This document shows, piece after piece, positions 26,008 to 34,946 of a DNA stretch of 64,000 bases; positions within the stretch are counted from its first letter, which is position 1, and every line of letters starts with the position of its first letter. Origin of the DNA: Saprospiraceae bacterium (GTDB lineage: Bacteria > Bacteroidota > Bacteroidia > Chitinophagales > Saprospiraceae). Below the pieces are notes generated by a model that worked only from the letters and a program-made list of their open reading frames with translations, had not been told where the DNA came from and did no database searches. The stretch covers positions 89,262 to 153,261 of the forward strand of contig JANQPA010000076.1 in NCBI GenBank assembly GCA_028285545.1, written 5' to 3'. The position numbers were made by a program, and so were the translations under genes.

Positions 26008-28164
26008 ATGGACATTAAGAACGAAGTATTATATCGGGTTTACTTTGTGTTGTTCGGGCTCATTTTGCCTGTAGCGGTGGTTTTATTATATCGTACCATA
26101 GACATTGGTATCCTGCAGGGTAAAGAATGGAGAGAAAGAGGAGAACGGCTATATATAGATGCCCGCCCTATAGAGGCGGAAAGAGGTAACATCACAGCAG
26201 TTGACGGAAGCTTGCTGGCCACCTCTATCCCTTATTTTGACATCTATATGGATCCAAACTCTACCGGAATGCGAGAGGAAGACTTTGTGAATAATATTGA
26301 TTCCTTGGCTTATTGTATTGCCACCTTTGTAGATGAAGACCTTACAGTGGGAGCTTTCCGGGATTTTTTAATTCAGCAAAGGCAGGATAGTGCCCGTTTT
26401 GTGCTGATCAAAAAAGGGGTTTCCTTTTCCGAAAAAAGACAAATGGAGCAATTCCCTTTGTTTAACCTTGGAAGAATGCGTGGAGGGTTTATTGCCATTA
26501 AAAGCAGTGAACGAAGGAGGCCCTTTGGCCTTCTGGCCCATAGAACCATCGGCTTTACCAGAGACGATGGGTCAGCAGTAGGTCTGGAAGGGTACTTTGA
26601 TGAAATCCTGGGGGGAAAAGAAGGGGAACAATTGATGTTTAAGGTAGATGATGCCAAAGACCTTTGGCTGCCTATGGATGATCTTACTCATGTAGAACCA
26701 CAAAGTGGCGATGACCTTCATACTACCCTTGATATTAATTTGCAGGACATAACTGAAAATGCACTGCTTAGGTCCATGAATTATCATGATGCCGATTGGG
26801 GGACCGCAGTAGTTATGGAGGTGAAAACAGGGGCCATCAAAGCAATGGCTAACCTTGGAAGATGGAAAGACAGCTGGTGGGAAACACGCAATTTTGCGGT
26901 TGGCCGTGCAGTGGAACCAGGATCTACTTTTAAGTTGGCCTCCATAATGGCCTTGCTGGAAGATGGTTATATCAAGCTTGCGGACTCTGTGAATATTGAA
27001 AAAGGACGGACTACTTTTTATGACCGTACAATGGTAGATGCTACTCCGTTTAGTTATACCATTGATTCGACTACCGTTCAACGCATCTTTGAGATTTCAT
27101 CCAATGTAGGGATTGCCAAATTGGTCAATATGTATTATGGACCAAATAATCCTCAGAATGAAAAAAACAATGCCGAAAAATTCATTGAAAGATTAAAAGC
27201 TTTTAACCTGGATTTGCCAACAGGAATTGAAATTGAGGGAGAAGATCCCCCGTATATTAAAGAAGCTTATAGCCAGGAAGACAATTGGAGTGGAACTACT
27301 CTTCCCTGGATGGCCATAGGCTATGAGTTAGAAATCACTCCTTTGCAATTACTGACTTTTTATAATTCAGTGGCCAATAATGGAATTATGATGAAACCTT
27401 ATATGGTATCAGAAATTTCTCATTATGGAAAAACCAAAAAAAGATTTTTACCCACTGTCATTAATTCCAGAATTGCATCGCGGGCAACCATTGAGAAAGT
27501 GCAAAACCTATTGTTGGGAGTTGTAGAAAGAGGTACCGCTTATAAACTTAAATCTGATCAATATTTATTTGCTGGAAAAACGGGTACTGCTCAGATTAAT
27601 TATAGGCGTCTGGCTAATAATCGTACCAGGATAGATGGATATCGAGCTACTTTTGCTGGTTATTTTCCTGCTGACAATCCAGTGTACTCCTGTATTGTAA
27701 TGATCAATAATCCGCGAAAGAATGGATTTTATGGTGGTGATGTGGCGGGCCCTGTTTTTAGGGAAATTGCAGACAAATGTTATGCTACCCGTCTGGAACT
27801 TCATGAAGCATACAATCGAGGCCCTAAAACCATCCGGGCAAGTTACGATTTGCCTGATTTAGATGTAGGAGCCAAAGAAGATATAGAAACAGTACTTGAC
27901 TTTTTTGAACTACCTCAATATGGTAAACCGGAAACAGATTTTACCCTGATTCAGTCCAGATCAGATAGCATCATTTTTAATCAGAGAACGCTACCCGATG
28001 ATGTTATTCCCAGTGTAATAGGGATGGGCTTAAGAGATGCCTTGTATGTTTTGGAAAACAGAGGCTTGAAGGTAAAGTTTTCGGGCATGGGAAAGGTTAG
28101 TAGACAATCTATCAAACCAGGAACTTCTGCCAAAGGGCAGACCATTCAGCTAAGTTTGAGATGA
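26008..28164 (+). CDS. ftsI: FtsI/PBP3-type transpeptidase with PASTA domain
   Basis: 718 residues. One N-terminal transmembrane helix (about 10-28), a PBP dimerisation domain with the RGNI signature (about 55-200), then a transpeptidase domain with the nucleophile in STFK (S306-K309), SSN (364-366) and KTG (524-526). A C-terminal PASTA domain (about 660-718, VIPSVIGMGLRDALYVLENRG) is the rule in Bacteroidota and Gram-positives but absent from E. coli FtsI. Class B PBP cross-linking septal peptidoglycan, target of beta-lactams, partner of FtsW. The stop overlaps murE (ATGA). Confidence 0.95.
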   Translation: MDIKNEVLYRVYFVLFGLILPVAVVLLYRTIDIGILQGKEWRERGERLYIDARPIEAERGNITAVDGSLLATSIPYFDIYMDPNSTGMREEDFVNNIDSLAYCIATFVDEDLTVGAFRDFLIQQRQDSARFVLIKKGVSFSEKRQMEQFPLFNLGRMRGGFIAIKSSERRRPFGLLAHRTIGFTRDDGSAVGLEGYFDEILGGKEGEQLMFKVDDAKDLWLPMDDLTHVEPQSGDDLHTTLDINLQDITENALLRSMNYHDADWGTAVVMEVKTGAIKAMANLGRWKDSWWETRNFAVGRAVEPGSTFKLASIMALLEDGYIKLADSVNIEKGRTTFYDRTMVDATPFSYTIDSTTVQRIFEISSNVGIAKLVNMYYGPNNPQNEKNNAEKFIERLKAFNLDLPTGIEIEGEDPPYIKEAYSQEDNWSGTTLPWMAIGYELEITPLQLLTFYNSVANNGIMMKPYMVSEISHYGKTKKRFLPTVINSRIASRATIEKVQNLLLGVVERGTAYKLKSDQYLFAGKTGTAQINYRRLANNRTRIDGYRATFAGYFPADNPVYSCIVMINNPRKNGFYGGDVAGPVFREIADKCYATRLELHEAYNRGPKTIRASYDLPDLDVGAKEDIETVLDFFELPQYGKPETDFTLIQSRSDSIIFNQRTLPDDVIPSVIGMGLRDALYVLENRGLKVKFSGMGKVSRQSIKPGTSAKGQTIQLSLR

Positions 28165-29630
28165 CAATGAGAGCAATTAGTATTGAAGAATTATTTAAAG
28201 GATATTCTGATAGGAAAATAAGCGGGCAAGAAAATACAGTCATTAACAAAATTGAATTTGACTCGAGAAGAATAGAACAAGGGGATCTTTTTGTGGCCAT
28301 CCCCGGAACTCAATTTGACGGCCATAAGTTCATTGACAAGGCGATAGAAAAAGGAGCAATTGCAATTGTTGTAGAAAAGTTGCCTCCTCATCAAGATCCA
28401 GAGATCTGTTGGATAAATGTATCAAATAGTGCTCATTGCCTGAGTTATATTGCTGATCGCTATTATCAAAAACCTTCTTCGAAGCTGAAATTGATAGGTG
28501 TGACCGGAACAAATGGCAAAACTACTACAGTCAATTTATTATTTGATCTGTTCAGAGCACTGGGATATAAATGTGGAATGTTATCCACCATCGAAAATAA
28601 AATTAATGATGAGGTTCTGGTAGCCACCCATACCACTCCTGATCCTTTGCAGCTTAATCAGGTGCTTGGAAAAATGGTGGAGGCCTCCTGTGATTATGCA
28701 TTTATGGAAGTCAGTTCTCATGCTGTAGTCCAAAATCGTACTTCCGGACTACACTTTTCGGGAGGGTTATTTACCAATATTTCGCATGACCATTTGGATT
28801 ATCATAAAACCTTTAAAGCCTATATTGAAGCAAAAAAAGGGTTTTTTGACATGCTGGGAAAAGAGGCTTTTGCCTTGGTGAACATCGATGACAAAAGAGG
28901 TAAGGTAATGGTTCAAAACACTAAAGCAGCTGTTTTTACCTATAGTATTCAACGTATTGCCGATTTCCGATGGAAAATACTTGAGAATAACATTACCGGA
29001 CTGATTCTGGCTATGGGAGAAATGGAGATTGCAACTCGCTTGATTGGCAAATTTAATGCCTATAACCTACTTGCAGTATACGGCACTGCTATTTTGTTAC
29101 AACAGGACAAAATTCAAGTCCTCACAGCAATTAGCCAGCTAAAAGCTGCTGAAGGCCGATTTGATTATGTGATTGATGATTTTAAAGGAAGGACCGGAAT
29201 AGTGGATTACGCCCACACTCCGGATGCTTTGGAAAAAGTTCTTAATACCATCAATAATTTAAAAAAAACCGAAACGCGCATTCTTACCGTGGTGGGTTGT
29301 GGAGGAGACCGGGACAAGGGGAAAAGGCCTATTATGGCAAAAACAGCAGTTGCGCTAAGTGATCAGGTGATCCTCACCTCAGATAACCCCCGCTCCGAGG
29401 ATCCTGACCTTATTCTTCAAGAGATGGAAGAGGGCCTAAATGCTGATGAAAAGGACCAAACCCTCACCATTAGCAATAGGCGAGAGGCTATTCGGACAGC
29501 CTGCAAACTGGCAAGAAGAGGGGACATCATTCTAGTAGCTGGGAAAGGACATGAAAAATATCAGGAAATTAAGGGTGTCAGATATGAATTTGATGACAAA
29601 GCTGTGCTGAAAGAAGCATTTAAGATCTAA
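28161..29630 (+). CDS. murE: UDP-MurNAc-tripeptide synthetase MurE (meso-DAP type)
   Basis: 489 residues. ATP P-loop GVTGTNGKTTT (about residues 113-123), the acidic/His motif MEVSSHAV (about 180) and, near residue 411, the SDNPRSEDP motif. DNPR is the meso-diaminopimelate-selecting sequence, so the enzyme is predicted to add meso-DAP to UDP-MurNAc-L-Ala-D-Glu. Cytoplasmic. Coupled to ftsI by a 4-bp overlap; followed by a 255-bp gap with RNA hairpins before mraY. Confidence 0.96.
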   Translation: MTMRAISIEELFKGYSDRKISGQENTVINKIEFDSRRIEQGDLFVAIPGTQFDGHKFIDKAIEKGAIAIVVEKLPPHQDPEICWINVSNSAHCLSYIADRYYQKPSSKLKLIGVTGTNGKTTTVNLLFDLFRALGYKCGMLSTIENKINDEVLVATHTTPDPLQLNQVLGKMVEASCDYAFMEVSSHAVVQNRTSGLHFSGGLFTNISHDHLDYHKTFKAYIEAKKGFFDMLGKEAFALVNIDDKRGKVMVQNTKAAVFTYSIQRIADFRWKILENNITGLILAMGEMEIATRLIGKFNAYNLLAVYGTAILLQQDKIQVLTAISQLKAAEGRFDYVIDDFKGRTGIVDYAHTPDALEKVLNTINNLKKTETRILTVVGCGGDRDKGKRPIMAKTAVALSDQVILTSDNPRSEDPDLILQEMEEGLNADEKDQTLTISNRREAIRTACKLARRGDIILVAGKGHEKYQEIKGVRYEFDDKAVLKEAFKI

Positions 29631-29637
29631 TATTTTA

Positions 29638-29701
29638 CCGCAAGCAATTTGGATTATTGCAGTTTTCAGGGACTTCGGTCCCTGATCACTGTGCTTGCCG
29701 G
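29638..29701 (+). promoter_or_regulatory. nested hairpins between murE and mraY
   Basis: An 8-bp stem TCAGGGAC / GTCCCTGA (29666-29685) closes on a TTCG tetraloop. It is enclosed by a second pairing GCAAGCA (29640-29646) with TGCTTGC (29692-29698) extended by CC/GG. No U-tract follows, so it looks like a structured RNA element rather than a simple terminator. The remaining 29702-29885 shows no gene I trust. Confidence 0.6.
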
Positions 29702-29885
29702 AGGAACTCGAGAAAGCAAAAAACTAATATGCTCTTTACAGTCAATAATGTAGGGAACTCAATAATTTTTATTTTTTTTATGAAAAATATTTCCTCAACC
29801 TTACTTAGACAGATACATCCATATTTTATCGGGAATAAAAAGCTAAAAATGGATTCTTGTCTGGGAAACTAACCTACAATTAAAG

Positions 29886-31154
29886 ATGCTTATTTATCTG
29901 ATTGATTGGCTGGAAGAAATTTTTGAAAATGTACCGGGTGCAGGTCTTTTTGATTACATAACCTTCAGAGCAGGATTTGCAGTGATTGTTTCTCTATTAA
30001 TTTCCTTGGTTTTTGGAAAGAGAATTATCAATTACCTAAGACGTTTGCAAATTGGCGAAACGGTCCGGGAACTTGGCTTAGAGGGGCAAATACAAAAACA
30101 GGGAACTCCAACCATGGGAGGGCTAATTATTATCATGGCCATTTTGATTCCATGTTTGCTGGTTGCCAAATTGAATAACATTTATGTAATCCTTATGATA
30201 ATTACCACCATATGGATTGCTTCCATCGGGTTTATTGATGATTACATAAAAGTATTTAAGAAAGAAAAAAAGGGGCTGAAGGGTAAGTTTAAAATAATGG
30301 GTCAAGTTGGCCTGGGATTAATAATTGCTTTGACCTTTGTATTGAATGATGACATTGTTGTTCGGATGGATGAGGCTTCGGCTATAGAAATTGGCCTCAC
30401 TGAAGATGCAAGGATTGGAGAATTGATTCCGGTTCTTAATGAAGAGGGAGAAACAGTTTACAAGGGGGATTATAAGACGAATTTGACCAATGTACCTTTT
30501 TTTAAAGGAAATCGCCTTGATTACGCTTGGATTTTACCTTTTGATAAAACCAATGCCCAAAAGTGGGTTTGGATATTATTCGTTCCGCTGGCCATTTTTA
30601 TTGTGACCGCCGTTTCGAATGCAGCAAATTTGACAGATGGATTAGATGGCCTTGCTACCGGTGTTTCTGGTATCATTGCCTTAACCCTTGGTGTATTTGC
30701 CTATGTTTCTGGTAATGCCATAACAGCCAATTACTTAAATATTCTTCACCTTCCTGGTGCGGAAGAAATGGTAATATATGCAGCTTGCCTTGCAGGAGCC
30801 TGTCTGGGCTTTCTTTGGTATAACGCATATCCGGCCCAGGTATTTATGGGAGATACAGGTAGCCTGACATTGGGAGGAATTATTGCTTCTATGTCATTAC
30901 TGCTAAGAAAAGAATGGCTGATACCAATATTATGCGGCATCTTTTTCGTAGAGACCCTTTCAGTCATTATACAGGTATCTTATTTCAAATATACCAAACG
31001 GAAATATGGTGAAGGCCGAAGAATATTCAAAATGGCTCCTTTGCATCACCATTATCAAAAGAAAGGGATGCATGAGGTGAAAATCGTCACACGATTTTGG
31101 TTAATCGGCATATTACTCGCGGTTATTACCATAATTACTTTAAAGGTTCGGTAA
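29886..31154 (+). CDS. mraY: phospho-MurNAc-pentapeptide transferase MraY
   Basis: 422 residues; the extra length over E. coli MraY (360) is a soluble insertion around residues 155-215, usual in Bacteroidota. About ten transmembrane helices. Motifs: [11 protein letters not shown] (about 74-84), [11 protein letters not shown] (Mg-binding DD, about 117), [15 protein letters not shown] (about 246-260), [12 protein letters not shown] (about 319) and [12 protein letters not shown] (HHH, about 382). Inner-membrane enzyme making lipid I from undecaprenyl phosphate. Confidence 0.97.
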   Translation: MLIYLIDWLEEIFENVPGAGLFDYITFRAGFAVIVSLLISLVFGKRIINYLRRLQIGETVRELGLEGQIQKQGTPTMGGLIIIMAILIPCLLVAKLNNIYVILMIITTIWIASIGFIDDYIKVFKKEKKGLKGKFKIMGQVGLGLIIALTFVLNDDIVVRMDEASAIEIGLTEDARIGELIPVLNEEGETVYKGDYKTNLTNVPFFKGNRLDYAWILPFDKTNAQKWVWILFVPLAIFIVTAVSNAANLTDGLDGLATGVSGIIALTLGVFAYVSGNAITANYLNILHLPGAEEMVIYAACLAGACLGFLWYNAYPAQVFMGDTGSLTLGGIIASMSLLLRKEWLIPILCGIFFVETLSVIIQVSYFKYTKRKYGEGRRIFKMAPLHHHYQKKGMHEVKIVTRFWLIGILLAVITIITLKVR

Positions 31155-31167
31155 ATAGACTGGAGAA

Positions 31168-32505
31168 ATGAGGAATGAATTGGAAATGTCAGCAATGGAT
31201 TTAATGGTTGTTCTAGGTGGTGGAGAAAGTGGGGTAGGAGCTGCCCTGTTGGCTCAAAAAAAAGGATATCAGGTGTTTTTATCTGATAAAGGAGCCATCC
31301 AGGAAGATAGGAAAGCCATTTTGACCAACAAGGGAATAGATTTTGAGGAGGGAATTCATAGCCTAAACAAAATTTACCAGGCTAAGGAGGTGATCAAAAG
31401 CCCAGGAATTCCTGATACCATTTCCTTGGTTAAAGAGCTAAAAGAACGAGGTATCCCTGTTATCTCAGAAATTGAATTTGCCAGTAGATATACAAGGGCA
31501 AAAATTATTGGGATTACTGGTACAAACGGCAAAACCACAACCACTCGCTTGATCAGCCATATTCTTCTGGAAGCAGGAGAAAAAATTGGAATGGTAGGTA
31601 ATGTTGGTTTTAGTTTTGCTCGCAGCCTCTATGAGGAAAAAGAAAAAAAAGCTTATGTCTTAGAGCTTAGTAGTTTTCAACTCGACGGACTGACTGAGTT
31701 TAGGGCCAATATCGCCATGATTTTAAATATTAGCCCCGATCATTTGGATCGATATAATTATAAACTTGAAAATTATATCGCTTCAAAATTCGGGATAACA
31801 AATAATCAACAAGAAAGCGATTATTTTATATATAATGCTGATGATCAGAATATTGTAGGATTTTTATCAGCAAAAAAAATAAAGGCTAAAACGATAACCA
31901 TTGAAAAGTCAATGGCCCAATTTGAAAAAGTAGAAATAGAAGACCAGGTTTTTACCATTGGTAATCCTTCTCTCAAAGGTCCGCATAATCGGATGAATGC
32001 TCTTTTTGCCATTCAAACGGCTTTACTTATGGAAATAAACACTGATTCTATTCAAAAAGGCCTGGATACATTTGTCAATGTCCCTCATCGCTTAGAATGG
32101 ATAAGGGACTTTGAAGGAGTATCCTACTATAATGACAGCAAGGCCACTAATGTAGATGCAGTCTTTTCTGCTCTGGAAGCCATGGACAAAGGAGTCATCT
32201 GGATTGTGGGCGGACAGGATAAGGGCAATGCTTATGATCAACTTTTATCCTTGGTGAAGGAAAAAGTGAGAATCATAGTCTGTTTGGGAATAGACAATTC
32301 CAAAATTATTACCGCCTTTGAACAATTGGGAAAACCCATTTTTGAAACTCGGTCGGCAGAGGAAGCAGCGAAGGTAGCTTATTTACAAGCCAAAAAAGGA
32401 GAGAGCGTATTACTGTCTCCTGCCTGTGCCAGTTTTGATTTATTTGATAATTATAAAGACAGAGGAAACAAATTTAAGGCAGCAGTTAATGCCTTAAAAG
32501 CATAA
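31168..32505 (+). CDS. murD: UDP-MurNAc-L-alanine:D-glutamate ligase MurD
   Basis: 445 residues, family length. N-terminal Rossmann segment MVVLGGGESGVGAALLAQKKG, ATP loop ITGTNGKTTTTRL (about residues 114-126), ELSSFQLDG (about 166), NISPDHLDRY, YNDSKATNVDA (about 325) and the C-terminal SPACASFDLFDNYKDRG are MurD signatures. Cytoplasmic; adds D-Glu to UDP-MurNAc-L-Ala. Thirteen bases after mraY, 20 before ftsW. Confidence 0.97.
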   Translation: MRNELEMSAMDLMVVLGGGESGVGAALLAQKKGYQVFLSDKGAIQEDRKAILTNKGIDFEEGIHSLNKIYQAKEVIKSPGIPDTISLVKELKERGIPVISEIEFASRYTRAKIIGITGTNGKTTTTRLISHILLEAGEKIGMVGNVGFSFARSLYEEKEKKAYVLELSSFQLDGLTEFRANIAMILNISPDHLDRYNYKLENYIASKFGITNNQQESDYFIYNADDQNIVGFLSAKKIKAKTITIEKSMAQFEKVEIEDQVFTIGNPSLKGPHNRMNALFAIQTALLMEINTDSIQKGLDTFVNVPHRLEWIRDFEGVSYYNDSKATNVDAVFSALEAMDKGVIWIVGGQDKGNAYDQLLSLVKEKVRIIVCLGIDNSKIITAFEQLGKPIFETRSAEEAAKVAYLQAKKGESVLLSPACASFDLFDNYKDRGNKFKAAVNALKA

Positions 32506-32525
32506 AACAAAGGAATTATATCATT

Positions 32526-33755
32526 ATGAACATAGCAGCCAGAATATTTGCAGAATTAAGAGGTGATAGGGCCATTTGGGGCATTATCGTGCTGTTATCC
32601 CTATTCTCCATATTAGCAGTTTACAGCTCAACAGGTACTTTGGCTTATAGGTTTCATGGTGGTAATACAGAAGCGCCCTTGTTAAAACATGGTATCATCC
32701 TGATGGGAGGATTGGTATTAACCTATATCTGCCACCTGATGGATTACATGAATTATAAAAAGCTAGCTCCTTTTTTATTGCTGGTTTCGATTCCTCTTTT
32801 GGTGTATACTCTGGCTTTTACGGAAGAATTGAATGAGGCCAGAAGATGGATTCAGGTTCCTTTTGTGGGCCTAACCTTCCAAACTTCTGATTTGGCAGAA
32901 CTGGCCTTAATTCTTTATGTGGCCAGAGAGATTTCCTCCAAAAAGGATTATATCAAAGATTTCAAAAGTGCCTTTTTGCCCATTATCATTCCGATTTTGA
33001 TCATTTGTGGCTTAATCGCACCCGCGGATCTGTCTACAGCCATCGTTTTGTTCATAATCTGTATGATCATGATGTTCATTGGAAGGGTGGCTTTACAGTA
33101 TATATTTTTATTACTGATGCTGGGCTTTGTGGTCTTTTCACTCCTCATCGTAATACACCAAACCTTTCCTGAGGCCAATGTGATAAGGATGGAAACCTGG
33201 AAATCAAGGATGTCGGAATTTGTGACCTCCCCAGAAGGGGGCTTTCAGGTGGAGCAATCAAAAATTGCCATTGCAAATGGAGGCTGGATAGGGCTGGGCC
33301 CTGGAAATAGTGTGCAAAGGAATTATTTACCTGCTTCTTATTCAGATTTTATATATGCCATCATTTGTGAGGAATATGGTGTTATAGGGGGCTTTATTTT
33401 AATAGGGATTTATGTGCTGTTGTTTGTCCGGATTACCAGTCTGGTGACAAAAAGTGCAAAAGCCTTTGGGGCTATGGTGGCCCTGGGGCTGGGAATGAGT
33501 CTCATTGTACAGGCATTTGCTAATATAGCGGTATCGGTTCACCTCATACCGGTTACAGGTTTAACACTACCTATGATAAGTATGGGAGGGACCTCTATAC
33601 TATTCACCTGTATTGCTTTTGGGATAATATTGAGTGTAAGTAAGTATGTAGAAATAGGAAGTAAAACTATTAGTAGCGAAGAAAAAGATTATAAGAATTT
33701 AGTTAATAGCGAAGAAAAAGATTTTAAAAATTTAGTCTTTGGGGATGACTTATAG
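32526..33755 (+). CDS. ftsW: FtsW lipid II polymerase (SEDS family)
   Basis: 409 residues with about ten transmembrane helices. SEDS features: LLSLFSILAVYSSTG in the first helix, ARRWIQVPFVGLTFQTSDLAEL (about residues 99-120), the long extracytoplasmic loop, ANGGWIGLGPGNSVQRNYLP (about 250) with the following DFIYAIICEEYG, and the C-terminal GLTLPMISMGGTSILF (about 342). It polymerises glycan strands at the septum with FtsI. The C-terminal tail contains a tandem duplication (about residues 379-401, SEEKDYKNLV then SEEKDFKNLV). The 3' end overlaps murG. Confidence 0.96.
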   Translation: MNIAARIFAELRGDRAIWGIIVLLSLFSILAVYSSTGTLAYRFHGGNTEAPLLKHGIILMGGLVLTYICHLMDYMNYKKLAPFLLLVSIPLLVYTLAFTEELNEARRWIQVPFVGLTFQTSDLAELALILYVAREISSKKDYIKDFKSAFLPIIIPILIICGLIAPADLSTAIVLFIICMIMMFIGRVALQYIFLLLMLGFVVFSLLIVIHQTFPEANVIRMETWKSRMSEFVTSPEGGFQVEQSKIAIANGGWIGLGPGNSVQRNYLPASYSDFIYAIICEEYGVIGGFILIGIYVLLFVRITSLVTKSAKAFGAMVALGLGMSLIVQAFANIAVSVHLIPVTGLTLPMISMGGTSILFTCIAFGIILSVSKYVEIGSKTISSEEKDYKNLVNSEEKDFKNLVFGDDL

Positions 33756-34872
33756 GCAGCAAAATTTAAGACAACTGAAAGTCGTGATCAGTGGCGGAGG
33801 AACCGGAGGACACGTTTTTCCAGCAATAGCTATCGCAGATGCTATAAAGGAGAAAATACCTTCTGCTGAAATTCAGTTTGTTGGTGCCCTGGGAAAAATT
33901 GAAATGGAGAGAGTGCCCAAAGCAGGATATCCCATCAAAGGATTGTGGATAAGCGGCCTTCACCGCAAATTGACATTAAGGAACTTGTTATTTCCAGTTA
34001 AACTAATTACTAGTTTATTTAAATCCTGGGCCATCTTAAGATCCTTTAAACCTCACCTGGCTATAGGGGTTGGAGGATATGCCAGTGGACCAATCCTGGA
34101 TGTAGCTTCCAGGATGGGGATTCCAACATTAATCCAGGAACAAAACTCTTATGCGGGAATGACCAATAAAATATTGGCTCGTAAAGTAGACAAAATATGT
34201 GTGGCCTATGATGGCATGAAAAAGTATTTTCCTGAGGATAAAATAGTACTCACTGGAAATCCGGTTCGCAAAGCTATGTTCAAGCAAATAGCCAGGAAAG
34301 AAGATGCTTTCAGCTATTTTAAACTGGACCCCAAAAAGAAAACCATTTTTTTATTTGGGGGAAGCCTGGGAGCTAGATCTTTGAATAAAGCAGTAGCTGC
34401 AAATATCAAGTTGTTGTCGGAGCATGAAGAAGTGCAATTACTATGGCAGGCAGGTAAACTGTATTTGGAGGAATATCTTCAAAATCCTGTTGCTCAACTG
34501 CCAAATGTAACTATCCGGGCTTTTATTGATCGGATGGACCTGGCCTATGCGGCCGCAGATATTGTGATTTGTCGGGCAGGAGCACTAACCATCGCTGAGC
34601 TATGTATGGTTGGAAAACCATCCATCCTGGTTCCTTCTCCTAATGTGGCAGAAGATCACCAGACCAAAAATGCTCAGGCCCTGGTAAATAAATCGGCCGC
34701 TATTATTGTAAAGGATAGCGCAGCATCCGAACAACTGCTTAAAGAAGCATTCTTATTGTTGGATGATGAAGCTAAAAAAGAAGAGCTGGCAAGAAATATT
34801 CTAATGCTGGCAAGACCGGATGCGGCAGAGCATATAGCAGCGGAAGTACTGGGTTTGGTTGGGCGGTTATAA
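33745..34872 (+). CDS. murG: UDP-GlcNAc lipid I transferase MurG
   Basis: 375 residues from the ATG at 33745, which overlaps ftsW by 11 bp; a TTG two codons earlier is also possible. GT-B fold: SGGGTGGHVFPAIAIADAI (about residues 18-36), GVGGYASGP (about 106), LIQEQNSYAGMTNK (about 130), FLFGGSLGARSLN (about 203) and the C-terminal ICRAGALTIAEL (about 274) with a downstream EDHQTKNA. Peripheral inner-membrane enzyme converting lipid I to lipid II. Codons at the end form part of a hairpin (34860-34880). Confidence 0.96.
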   Translation: MTYRQQNLRQLKVVISGGGTGGHVFPAIAIADAIKEKIPSAEIQFVGALGKIEMERVPKAGYPIKGLWISGLHRKLTLRNLLFPVKLITSLFKSWAILRSFKPHLAIGVGGYASGPILDVASRMGIPTLIQEQNSYAGMTNKILARKVDKICVAYDGMKKYFPEDKIVLTGNPVRKAMFKQIARKEDAFSYFKLDPKKKTIFLFGGSLGARSLNKAVAANIKLLSEHEEVQLLWQAGKLYLEEYLQNPVAQLPNVTIRAFIDRMDLAYAAADIVICRAGALTIAELCMVGKPSILVPSPNVAEDHQTKNAQALVNKSAAIIVKDSAASEQLLKEAFLLLDDEAKKEELARNILMLARPDAAEHIAAEVLGLVGRL

Positions 34873-34899
34873 ACCGCCCAGAACGTTATAAACCGCCCA
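34860..34899 (+). repeat. hairpin and direct repeat at the murG end
   Basis: GGGCGGTT-ata-AACCGCCC spans the murG stop codon (34861-34879). The segment gttataaaccgccca is then repeated at 34885-34899, so a second, alternative pairing is possible. No U-tract. Before murC, 34910-34940 is AAC-rich words. Confidence 0.65.
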
Positions 34900-34946
34900 A
34901 AGCTTACTAGAAGAACAATCAACAAACAACGAACAACAAAATAACC

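Noticed and set aside
29657..29872. 71-codon frame between murE and mraY
   Set aside because: It runs through the hairpin region, has no family resemblance and an odd composition. Structured RNA explains the segment better.
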